Below, piece by piece: positions 54,578-61,430 of a stretch of 61,430 nucleotides of DNA. The notes beneath the pieces were generated by a model, which saw only the letters and a program-made list of their open reading frames with translations, had not been told where the DNA came from and did not search any database. The translations under genes were made by a program, and so were the position numbers. The DNA is from an uncultured Granulosicoccaceae bacterium (GTDB lineage: Bacteria > Pseudomonadota > Gammaproteobacteria > Granulosicoccales > Granulosicoccaceae): the NCBI GenBank assembly GCA_938003855.1, contig CALKXD010000165.1:1-61430 (forward strand), written 5' to 3'. Every line of letters begins with the position of its first letter. Position 1 is the stretch's first letter.

Positions 54578-54606
54578 TTGACAAGCCTATTATGTATGGA
54601 CATATT
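54578..54606 (+). promoter_or_regulatory. hutI promoter with HutC-like operator
   Basis: TTGACA (54578-54583) is followed after 17 bases by CATATT (54601-54606) as a -10 box. Overlapping it, ATTATGT (54589-54595), spacer ATGG and ACATATT (54600-54606) form a near-perfect inverted repeat. The core TATGTATGGACATATT recurs in front of hutH, which marks it as the probable HutC operator; binding would block RNA polymerase. Confidence 0.72.
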
Positions 54607-54639
54607 AAACCACTTAATCCGGTCAAAAAGAAGACACTC

Positions 54640-55830
54640 ATGCGCCTTGCCAACACCAGCATAGCGACACTCGGCGACAATGGACCATATGGCCTAATCG
54701 AACAGGCAACCGTCGTGATCGACAACCACGTGATCCGCTGGGTGGGACCCGAGACTGAACTGCCGGTGGAGTTCGCCAACCACGAGACCACCGATCTTGA
54801 GGGCCGGCTTATTACACCGGCTTTCATCGATTGCCACACCCACATTGTGCATGGTGGTCATCGTGCAGTGGAGTTCGAGATGCGACTGGAAGGGGCAAGC
54901 TACGAAGAAGTCGCGCGCGCCGGTGGCGGTATAGTCTCGACCATGCGGTCAACCCGTGCCGCCAGCGTCGATGATCTGGTAGCCGCCGCACTGCCAAGAG
55001 TCGATACCTTGCTGGCCGAAGGGGTCTCTATGCTGGAGATAAAATCCGGCTACGGGCTTGATCAGGACACCGAGCTTAACATGCTTCGCGCTGCCCGACG
55101 GATTGCCAACGAGCGCCCCGTGCGTGTAAAAACCAGTTTTCTAGGGGCACATTCACTACCACCTGAATATAAAAACCGCGCCGACGCGTATCTGTCGGAC
55201 GTATGCCTTCCGGCATTAACGCAGGCACACAACGAGTCTCTGGTCGATGCGGTCGATGGCTTCTGTGAAGGCATTGCCTTTACACCGGAGCAGATCGCAC
55301 GGGTATTTGATCACGCAAAAACACTGGGCCTGGCGGTCAAACTGCACGCCGAGCAACTATCCCACCTGGGGGGCACTGCACTGGCCTGTCAATACAACGC
55401 ACTATCAGCCGATCACCTGGAGTACGCCAACGCAGAAGACGCAAAGTTAATGGCGCAGTCGGGTACCATAGCCGTGCTGTTACCCGGTGCTTTCTATACC
55501 CTGCGTGAAACACAAAAGCCGCCTATTGAAGCCTTCCGTCAACACGGTGTACCTATCGCGCTGGCCACTGACTGCAACCCCGGTTCATCACCGGTTACCT
55601 CGTTACTGCTCACCATGAACATGGCCTGCACTTTGTTTCGCATGACACCCGCCGAAGCGCTGGCCGGGGTCACCCGCAACGCGGCTCGTGCACTTGGCGT
55701 GTCAGACAGCGGCAACATTGCCGTCGGACAGCGGGCTGATCTGGCAGTCTGGAATGTCGAGCACCCTGCCGAGCTTGCCTACCGCGTCGGGCTGAACCCG
55801 CTGCACCAACGCTATTTTGCCGGCACATAG
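54640..55830 (+). CDS. hutI: Imidazolonepropionase
   Basis: 397 residues. The amidohydrolase metal motif is [12 protein letters not shown], and the active site continues with [12 protein letters not shown] and [15 protein letters not shown]. The enzyme opens 4-imidazolone-5-propanoate to N-formimidoyl-L-glutamate, the third step of histidine catabolism. The ATG at 54640 ([15 protein letters not shown]) fits the usual N-terminus; a longer frame from 54526 would run over the operator. Starts about 34 bp after the -10 box of the predicted promoter. Confidence 0.93.
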   Translation: MRLANTSIATLGDNGPYGLIEQATVVIDNHVIRWVGPETELPVEFANHETTDLEGRLITPAFIDCHTHIVHGGHRAVEFEMRLEGASYEEVARAGGGIVSTMRSTRAASVDDLVAAALPRVDTLLAEGVSMLEIKSGYGLDQDTELNMLRAARRIANERPVRVKTSFLGAHSLPPEYKNRADAYLSDVCLPALTQAHNESLVDAVDGFCEGIAFTPEQIARVFDHAKTLGLAVKLHAEQLSHLGGTALACQYNALSADHLEYANAEDAKLMAQSGTIAVLLPGAFYTLRETQKPPIEAFRQHGVPIALATDCNPGSSPVTSLLLTMNMACTLFRMTPAEALAGVTRNAARALGVSDSGNIAVGQRADLAVWNVEHPAELAYRVGLNPLHQRYFAGT

Positions 55831-56112
55831 GCAACCGCGCAGCTGTTCGTCTGCTGGCAGGTGAAATTCTAGAATCTTGTTGCGTGTAGTACATCCAAAC
55901 ACGCTTGACAGAAATAGACTTTAGGTAAAGTCTATATTAAACAACATACAACCGAAACCAACCTCCGGGACCAACGGCACCCTGGTTCCACGCATGACTT
56001 TAGTTTAACACTGACGGCTAACGACTCCCGGGTAACCCGACACGCCTGCAAGGCGGCCGCACCGGCACAGATTACAGCCCTGACACCGACACACGCACAG
56101 ACTTAACCACCG
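55831..56112. other. Intergenic region between convergent hutI and hutF, with an orphan palindrome
   Basis: It holds no coding frame. The only notable structure is an inverted repeat at 55914-55935, reported separately, with a TTGACA box just before it. GC-rich sequence follows, without a terminator that I could name. Confidence 0.45.
55905..55938 (+). promoter_or_regulatory. Orphan palindrome with TTGACA box between hutI and hutF
   Basis: TTGACA (55905-55910) precedes perfect 9-bp arms ATAGACTTT (55914-55922) and AAAGTCTAT (55927-55935) with an AGGT spacer; TATATT follows at 55933-55938. The order -35, palindrome, AT-rich -10 is that of the two hut operators, but the arm sequence is different and no gene follows on the plus strand. 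It could be an operator for another regulator, a small-RNA promoter or a bidirectional hairpin terminator. Confidence 0.45.
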
Positions 56113-57489
56113 CTAAAGCACCTGTCGCAGATTTTCCATCACCGCCCGATAACGCTGCACAATCGCCTCGCGATGTATATGCCGCCCTGCACGCACCTGG
56201 TGCCGACCGGCCGACCAGACATCCTGCACCATGCGATCATCACCGGCAAAGATAAAACTGTCCAGCAGGGTATCACCTGTGTGACCTTCAAGATCGGAGT
56301 GATTACCGTCCAGTGACAGCAGATCTGCCCATTGCCCGACTTCTATACAGCCGGACTGACGCCCCGCCGCTTGTGCACCACCGGCAACAACACTCTGATA
56401 CAAACGACGGCCGGTCGACAGTTCTGACGTGGCCAGTGCCGCACGCGAGTGATCGCGCAGTCGCTGCGAGTAATCCAGCGTGCGCAGTTCTTCACTGAGT
56501 GAAATACGTATATTAGAATCCGACCCGACAGCGATACGACCGTCCGCCTGCAGAAACGATACGCCATCAAAAATGCCATCGCCCAGACTCGATTCTGTGA
56601 TCGGACAAAGCCCGGCTACCGCCCCGGTGCGCGCCAGACCTTCGGTTTCATGCGGCAACATCTGCGTGCAGTGGATCAGACACCAGCGCTGATTGACATC
56701 GGCGTTGGCCAGCAACCACTCCACCGGTCTGGCGCCCCGGTCGCGCAGCACTTCATCGACTTCGGCAATCTGCTCCGCCAGATGCATGTGGAAAGGTGCT
56801 TGCGGTGCAATAGCCAGTAAACCCGGCAGACTGTCCGCAGCAACCGCGCGCAGGCTATGTGGCGCTACGCCGATCTGCCCATCAGACGGCAGACACTGGA
56901 TGGCAGATCGCGCACCCGACCACAGTTGCCGGTAGCTGTCAGGGTTAGTGCCAAAACGCCGCTGGCCATCCGCCAGCGCGCGTTGATCACAGCCACCGAA
57001 TTGATAGTGCACCGGTAACAGTGTCAGTCCGATGCCAGTGATCGATGTGGCTGCGGCAATGCGCTCGGACAGTTCGGCGATATTGTCGTACTGACCGCCA
57101 CCCGGTTGATGATGCAGATAGTGAAATTCAACATTTGTCGCATAACCGGATTCCAGCATTTCCATCTGCACGAACGCAGCAATCGCTTCTATATCGTCCG
57201 GTGATAATCGGTCGAGGAACCGGTACATCAAGCGACGCCAGGTCCAGAAGGAGTCACGCGGGTCAGGGCCCCGTCGTTCGGTCAGTCCAGCCATTGCACG
57301 TTGAAACGCATGACTGTGGGCATTGGCAGGTGCGGGTAACACAGTGGCAAGCTTGTGACTTACGATGGCAGAGTCGTGCGGTACGTCGCGTGCCAGCGAC
57401 GCTATTCGACCGTCGTCACCGATGTCAATTTGCACATTGCTAATCCAACCTTCGGCAAGCAACGCCTGCGCCGCATGAATTACAGTCAT
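56113..57489 (-). CDS. hutF: Formimidoylglutamate deiminase
   Basis: 458 residues. Metal-binding NAHSHAFQRAM (His58, His60) and the later FHMHLAEQIAEVDE, LIHCTQMLP and GSDSNIRISLSEELR motifs agree with HutF. The enzyme converts N-formimidoyl-L-glutamate to N-formyl-L-glutamate and ammonia, so the pathway needs HutG to make glutamate and formate; hutG is not in the window. The ATG at 57489 is divergent from hutH, and an operator lies between the two genes, so a shared HutC control is likely. Confidence 0.92.
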   Translation of the reverse strand: MTVIHAAQALLAEGWISNVQIDIGDDGRIASLARDVPHDSAIVSHKLATVLPAPANAHSHAFQRAMAGLTERRGPDPRDSFWTWRRLMYRFLDRLSPDDIEAIAAFVQMEMLESGYATNVEFHYLHHQPGGGQYDNIAELSERIAAATSITGIGLTLLPVHYQFGGCDQRALADGQRRFGTNPDSYRQLWSGARSAIQCLPSDGQIGVAPHSLRAVAADSLPGLLAIAPQAPFHMHLAEQIAEVDEVLRDRGARPVEWLLANADVNQRWCLIHCTQMLPHETEGLARTGAVAGLCPITESSLGDGIFDGVSFLQADGRIAVGSDSNIRISLSEELRTLDYSQRLRDHSRAALATSELSTGRRLYQSVVAGGAQAAGRQSGCIEVGQWADLLSLDGNHSDLEGHTGDTLLDSFIFAGDDRMVQDVWSAGRHQVRAGRHIHREAIVQRYRAVMENLRQVL

Positions 57490-57518
57490 GATGTCATTGC
57501 CCTTAATTTTTTATCAAC

Positions 57519-57547
57519 TTGACAATCTTAATATGTATGGACATATT
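57519..57547 (+). promoter_or_regulatory. hutH promoter with HutC-like operator
   Basis: TTGACA (57519-57524) and CATATT (57542-57547), 17 bases apart, with AATATGT (57530-57536), spacer ATGG and ACATATT (57541-57547) as a perfect inverted repeat. The operator sits between the divergent hutF and hutH starts and shares the core of the hutI site. Confidence 0.78.
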
Positions 57548-57579
57548 GGCACACTCAACAAGCCACACACAAGTTCAAT

Positions 57580-59121
57580 ATGCCGATCGTGCTCGACCCC
57601 GGTTCCACATCGCTCGCCACTCTGGAAACACTCTGGCGCCACGGTAAAGCCGCGACGCTGAATCGCTCTGCCCGACCAGCCATACAGGCCGCCGCCGATC
57701 TGGTCAGCAAAGCTGCGAGCGGTGATAAGGCGGTGTACGGTGTTAATACCGGCTTTGGCAAACTTGCCAGTTTAAAGATCGACCCGGCCAACACCGCCAC
57801 TCTGCAGCGCAACCTGGTGCTGTCGCATTGCTGCGGTGTTGGCGAGCCACTCGATATCGCAACCACCCGGTTAATGATGATATTAAAACTGTTATCGCTT
57901 GGCCGTGGAGCTTCCGGCGTAGCGCTTGCCACCATCGACCTGATCGAAGCCATGCTGGCTAAAGACGTCACCCCGCTGGTGCCGGTACAAGGTTCCGTCG
58001 GAGCCAGTGGTGACCTGGCACCACTGGCACACTTTGCTGCCACGTTGATCGGTGAAGGCGAAGCGGTGTTTCAACAGGAAGCACTGCCCGCCGCTGAAGC
58101 ATTGAAGCGTGCGGGTCTGACACCGATCATTCTAGGGGCCAAAGAAGGCCTGGGGCTGATCAACGGCACACAGTTTTCCACCGCGTGTGCACTGGCCGGT
58201 CTGTTCAGTGCCTGGCGCAGCGCCGCTGCATCAACCGTCACCGCAGCACTGTCGACCGATGCAATCATGGGCTCGACGGCCCCGTTAAACGAAGCGATCC
58301 ACCGCCTGCGCGGCCACCCGGGGCAAATCAAGGTCGCCAGCGCAATGCGCACACTACTGGCGGGCTCGGAAATACGCGAAAGTCATCGTGAAGGCGACAC
58401 ACGCGTGCAGGATCCCTACTGCATCCGCTGCCAGCCACAGGTACTTGGCGCCTGCATCGATTTACTGCAATACGCCGGTCGCACACTCGAGATTGAAGCC
58501 AACGCGGTAACAGATAACCCGCTGGTTCTGGTCGACAGTGAAGCTATTGTATCCGGTGGCAACTTTCACGCCGAGCCAGTCGCATTTGCAGCCGATCAGA
58601 TAGCGCTGGCGATGGCAGAGACCGGTGCCATAGCACAGCGCCGCATCGCGCTAATGGTTGACCCGACCCTGTCTTTTGACCTGCCACCGTTCCTGACACC
58701 GGCCGCCGGCCTGAACTCGGGTTTTATGATCGCTGAAGTCACAAGCGCCGCACTGATGAGTGAAAACAAACATCTGGCCAACCCCTGCTCTACCGATTCA
58801 ACGCCCACCTCAGCCAATCAGGAAGACCATGTTTCTATGGCAGCACACGCGGCACGCCGACTGCTGAGAATGAACACCAACCTGAACAACATACTGGGTA
58901 TAGAACTCCTCTGTGCCGCGCAGGGAGTAGAGTTTCGTGCCCCGCTTAAGACCAGTCCGGCACTGGCAAAGATCATCGCGATAACACGCACCCGCGTCGC
59001 TGCTCTTGATACCGACCGATACCTTGCCAACGACATTGCCAGTGCCGCCGACCTGGTAGCCAACGGGGTGCTGTCGGATTCCGCCGATATAGACAATCTT
59101 ATCTCAAGCACAGCGATATGA
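57580..59121 (+). CDS. hutH: Histidine ammonia-lyase
   Basis: 513 residues. The MIO-forming Ala-Ser-Gly triad is at 142-144 in [14 protein letters not shown]; other family blocks are [13 protein letters not shown] and TDNPLVLVD. The enzyme removes ammonia from L-histidine to give urocanate. The ATG at 57580 is 32 bp from the -10 box of the operator-promoter. It is followed by hutU with a 58 bp gap, so both form one operon. Confidence 0.95.
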   Translation: MPIVLDPGSTSLATLETLWRHGKAATLNRSARPAIQAAADLVSKAASGDKAVYGVNTGFGKLASLKIDPANTATLQRNLVLSHCCGVGEPLDIATTRLMMILKLLSLGRGASGVALATIDLIEAMLAKDVTPLVPVQGSVGASGDLAPLAHFAATLIGEGEAVFQQEALPAAEALKRAGLTPIILGAKEGLGLINGTQFSTACALAGLFSAWRSAAASTVTAALSTDAIMGSTAPLNEAIHRLRGHPGQIKVASAMRTLLAGSEIRESHREGDTRVQDPYCIRCQPQVLGACIDLLQYAGRTLEIEANAVTDNPLVLVDSEAIVSGGNFHAEPVAFAADQIALAMAETGAIAQRRIALMVDPTLSFDLPPFLTPAAGLNSGFMIAEVTSAALMSENKHLANPCSTDSTPTSANQEDHVSMAAHAARRLLRMNTNLNNILGIELLCAAQGVEFRAPLKTSPALAKIIAITRTRVAALDTDRYLANDIASAADLVANGVLSDSADIDNLISSTAI

Positions 59122-59179
59122 GCCCAATATTTTTATTGAACGCCGGCACAAGCATCCGGCCTTTCACGGACACGAGCGC

Positions 59180-60877
59180 ATGACCCCGACAAGCAACGAC
59201 GACCGTAACAACCCGCGACACAATCAGCGCAGCGTTTATCCAGACACCGGCAACACCCTGTCGTGCAAAAGCTGGCTTACAGAAGCGCCGATGCGAATGC
59301 TGATGAACAACCTCCACCCGGACGTCGCAGAAAACCCGCACGAACTAGTCGTCTATGGCGGCATCGGTCGGGCTGCCCGCACCTGGGAGGATTTTGATCA
59401 GATCGTCGAAAGCCTGCAGCAACTGGACTCCGATCAAACTCTGCTGGTGCAGTCCGGCAAACCAGTGGGTGTGTTTCGCACCCATGCCGACGCACCGAGA
59501 GTGATCATCGCTAATTCCAACCTGGTCCCGCACTGGGCTACCTGGGATCACTTTAACGAACTCGACCAGAAAGGTCTGGCCATGTACGGGCAGATGACTG
59601 CCGGCTCGTGGATCTATATCGGCACGCAGGGCATCGTACAAGGCACCTATGAAACCTTTGTGGAAGCGGGACGGCAGCACTACGACGGCAATCTCACCGG
59701 ACGCTGGCTGCTCACCGCAGGCCTCGGCGGTATGGGTGGTGCACAGCCATTGGCTGCGGTTATGGCGGGCGCCTGCTGCCTGGCTGTCGAATGCGACGAA
59801 ACACGGGCAGACTTCAGACTGCGGACACGCTATGTCGACGAAAAAACCCACAGCCTTGACGAAGCACTGGCCATGATCAGGCAATGGACAGACAACGGCG
59901 AAGCAAAGTCCGTCGCGCTCATCGCCAATGCGGCCGACGTATTTCCCGAGTTAGTAAAGCGTGGTGTTAAACCCGATATCGTCACCGACCAGACCAGCGC
60001 ACACGACCCGACACACGGTTACCTGCCGCAGGGCTGGACCGTAGAACACTGGAAGCAACAACAGGAAACCGATCCAAAGTCTGTTGAAAAAGCCGCACGG
60101 GCCAGCATGAAAACACACGTAGCGGCGATGGTTGACTTCTGGAACGCCGGTATTCCGACCCTGGACTATGGCAACAACATTCGCCAGGTCGCTAAAGAGG
60201 AAGGGCTGGATAACGCCTTTGCCTTCCCGGGGTTTGTGCCCGCCTATATACGACCTTTGTTCTGCCGCGGCATTGGGCCCTTCCGCTGGTGTGCATTATC
60301 CGGTGACCCGGAAGATATCTATAAAACCGACGCAAAGGTCAAAGAGTTACTGCCCGACGACAAGCACCTGCACAACTGGCTGGATATGGCTCGCGCCCGT
60401 ATAGAATTTCAGGGACTACCGGCAAGAATCTGCTGGGTAGGCCTGGGCGTACGGGACAAACTGGGTCTCGCCTTCAACGAGATGGTCCGCAACGGAGAGC
60501 TCTCTGCCCCCATCGTAATCGGCCGTGATCATCTGGACTCGGGATCAGTCGCCTCACCCAACCGCGAGACGGAATCGATGCGTGACGGATCAGACGCCGT
60601 CTCCGACTGGCCATTACTCAACGCACTGCTGAATACCGCCTCGGGCGCAACCTGGGTATCCCTGCATCACGGCGGCGGCGTCGGTATGGGCTTCTCACAG
60701 CACTCCGGCATGGTCATCTGCTGCGACGGCACCCCGGACGCCGACAAACGCATTGCACGAGTACTCTGGAACGACCCCGCAACCGGCGTCATGCGCCACG
60801 CCGACGCAGGCTACCCCGACGCACTAGAATGCGCCCGGGAAAACAACCTGACTCTGCCGGCAATCTTAAACAGATAA
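59180..60877 (+). CDS. hutU: Urocanate hydratase
   Basis: 565 residues, the usual length. Recognisable blocks are [66 protein letters not shown] and the YGNNIRQ segment. The enzyme uses NAD+ to hydrate urocanate to 4-imidazolone-5-propanoate. A weak GAGCG site precedes the ATG; the chain up to residue 30 is longer than in many homologues. Last gene of the hut operon in view. Confidence 0.95.
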   Translation: MTPTSNDDRNNPRHNQRSVYPDTGNTLSCKSWLTEAPMRMLMNNLHPDVAENPHELVVYGGIGRAARTWEDFDQIVESLQQLDSDQTLLVQSGKPVGVFRTHADAPRVIIANSNLVPHWATWDHFNELDQKGLAMYGQMTAGSWIYIGTQGIVQGTYETFVEAGRQHYDGNLTGRWLLTAGLGGMGGAQPLAAVMAGACCLAVECDETRADFRLRTRYVDEKTHSLDEALAMIRQWTDNGEAKSVALIANAADVFPELVKRGVKPDIVTDQTSAHDPTHGYLPQGWTVEHWKQQQETDPKSVEKAARASMKTHVAAMVDFWNAGIPTLDYGNNIRQVAKEEGLDNAFAFPGFVPAYIRPLFCRGIGPFRWCALSGDPEDIYKTDAKVKELLPDDKHLHNWLDMARARIEFQGLPARICWVGLGVRDKLGLAFNEMVRNGELSAPIVIGRDHLDSGSVASPNRETESMRDGSDAVSDWPLLNALLNTASGATWVSLHHGGGVGMGFSQHSGMVICCDGTPDADKRIARVLWNDPATGVMRHADAGYPDALECARENNLTLPAILNR

Positions 60878-60911
60878 CCGGCAGTCGACTGTACCCGCAC
60901 GGATCTATAGC

Positions 60912-60933
60912 TGGCACACCAATCAGTGTGCCA
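60912..60933 (+). terminator. Hairpin after hutU, possible terminator
   Basis: TGGCACAC and GTGTGCCA form a perfect 8-bp stem around CAATCA, 35 bp after the hutU stop. The following bases are only mildly AT-rich (ATGATATGAAAAT), so termination is likely but not certain. Confidence 0.5.
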
Positions 60934-61022
60934 ATGATATGAAAATAGCCAACCCACTAAAACCAACGACAGACTCCCCACCGCAAACCCGCATCACCCA
61001 CCACCAAAGATTGCCGAAAACC

Positions 61023-61430
61023 ACAACACAATCCATCCACAGCCCCTGGAAACCCGCAGCGTGAGCAAGGCAACAACACAATCCATCCACAGCCCCTGGA
61101 AACCCGCAGCGTGAGCAAGGCAACACCACAAATCAATCTATCCACAGCCCCTGGAAACCCGCAGCGTGAGCAAGGCAACATCACAATACAATCCATCCTC
61201 AGCCCCTGGAAACCCGCAGCGTGAGCAAGGCAACACCACAATCTATCTACAGCCCCTGGAAACCCGCAGCGTGAGCAAGGCAACACCACAAAACAATCTA
61301 TCCACAGCCCCTGGAAACCCGCAGCGTGAGCAAGGCAACACCACAATCTATCCTCAGCCCCTGGAAACCCGCAGCGTGAGCAAGGCAACAACACAATCCA
61401 TCCACAGCCCCTGGAAACCCGCAGCGTGAG
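61023..61430. repeat. Tandem repeat array of 50- and 55-bp units
   Basis: A block beginning AGCCCCTGGAAACCCGCAGC continues GTGAGCAAGGCAACA and recurs with starts at 61041, 61091, 61146, 61201, 61251, 61306, 61356 and 61406; the array runs off the window. Spacing is 50, 55, 55, 50, 55, 50, 50. The conserved core is about 35 bp. The rest is a short AC-rich linker ending in TCCAC, TCCTC or CTAC; three linkers carry a 5-base insert (AATCA, ATACA, AAACA). Linkers are near-copies, not unique spacers, so this is not a CRISPR. Both strands stay open in some frames because the unit lacks stops; I do not call a gene. Confidence 0.85.

Noticed and set aside
60923-61429. Open frames across the tandem repeats on both strands
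   Set aside because: Period and translation follow the repeat unit; there is no ribosome-binding site or fold, so the openness is a side effect of a stop-free unit.
61023-61430. CRISPR array
   Set aside because: Linkers between the repeat cores are 15-20 bp and nearly the same. There are no unique spacers and no cas genes.

Overview
The window looks like chromosomal DNA of a moderately GC-rich, Gram-negative gammaproteobacterium, probably an aquatic heterotroph. Grounds: a histidine-utilisation (hut) set of the proteobacterial HutF type, tripartite uptake systems, outer-membrane-style small secreted proteins, a FlgO/CsgG-like protein and many 4-bp ATGA/GTGA gene overlaps. I cannot name the genus. 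There are no rRNA or tRNA genes, no insertion sequence and no CRISPR array.

Layout. 1-20 kb: a decayed DMT permease, small metabolic enzymes (GGCT-like, spermidine-synthase-like), a Rieske oxygenase with a glutamine-synthetase-like ligase, an RraA-like protein, a two-subunit CoA-transferase, a beta-carbonic anhydrase, four further transporters (two DMT, one Bcr/CflA-type MFS lacking a usual start codon, one other MFS), and a MocR regulator divergent from an aminotransferase with a perfect inverted repeat between them. 20-21.6 kb: an internally deleted AraC regulator and a GNAT acetyltransferase.

21.7-36.2 kb is the most unusual part. A leftward run of nine genes holds a gene for a cytoplasm-to-periplasm anchored protein, two AAA+ ATPases (one membrane-anchored, one CbbX/EccA-like), a membrane-anchored repeat protein, a VirD4/TraD-like coupling ATPase, a 40-residue membrane microprotein, a 1489-residue exported protein with two peptidoglycan-binding domains, a 115-residue protein and a 248-residue protein that resembles ADP-ribosyl cyclase/NAD glycohydrolase (CD38-like) and ends in a basic tail. 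Two divergent genes encode an exported protein and a FlgO/CsgG-like exported protein. I infer a trans-envelope machine, possibly a secretion apparatus with a NAD-consuming effector. No T4SS channel, T6SS tube or T7SS core gene is present, so it fits no named system that I recognise.

36.3-43 kb: a FeeM/LuxI-fold acyltransferase translationally coupled to a SAM methyltransferase, a divergent HTH-like protein, two paralogous secreted proteins, and a TPR-CHAT protease. 43.3-52 kb: a polysaccharide-deacetylase-family enzyme, a PotABCD-like ABC importer, a BtpA-like TIM-barrel protein coupled to a phosphoribosyltransferase, and an ECF sigma factor coupled to a putative membrane anti-sigma protein. 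52-60.9 kb: NagB-like deaminase, 2OG-Fe(II) dioxygenase, HutC, HutI, HutF, HutH and HutU. Near-identical operator/promoter modules lie in front of hutI and hutH. The window ends inside a 50/55-bp tandem repeat tract with eight repeat cores.
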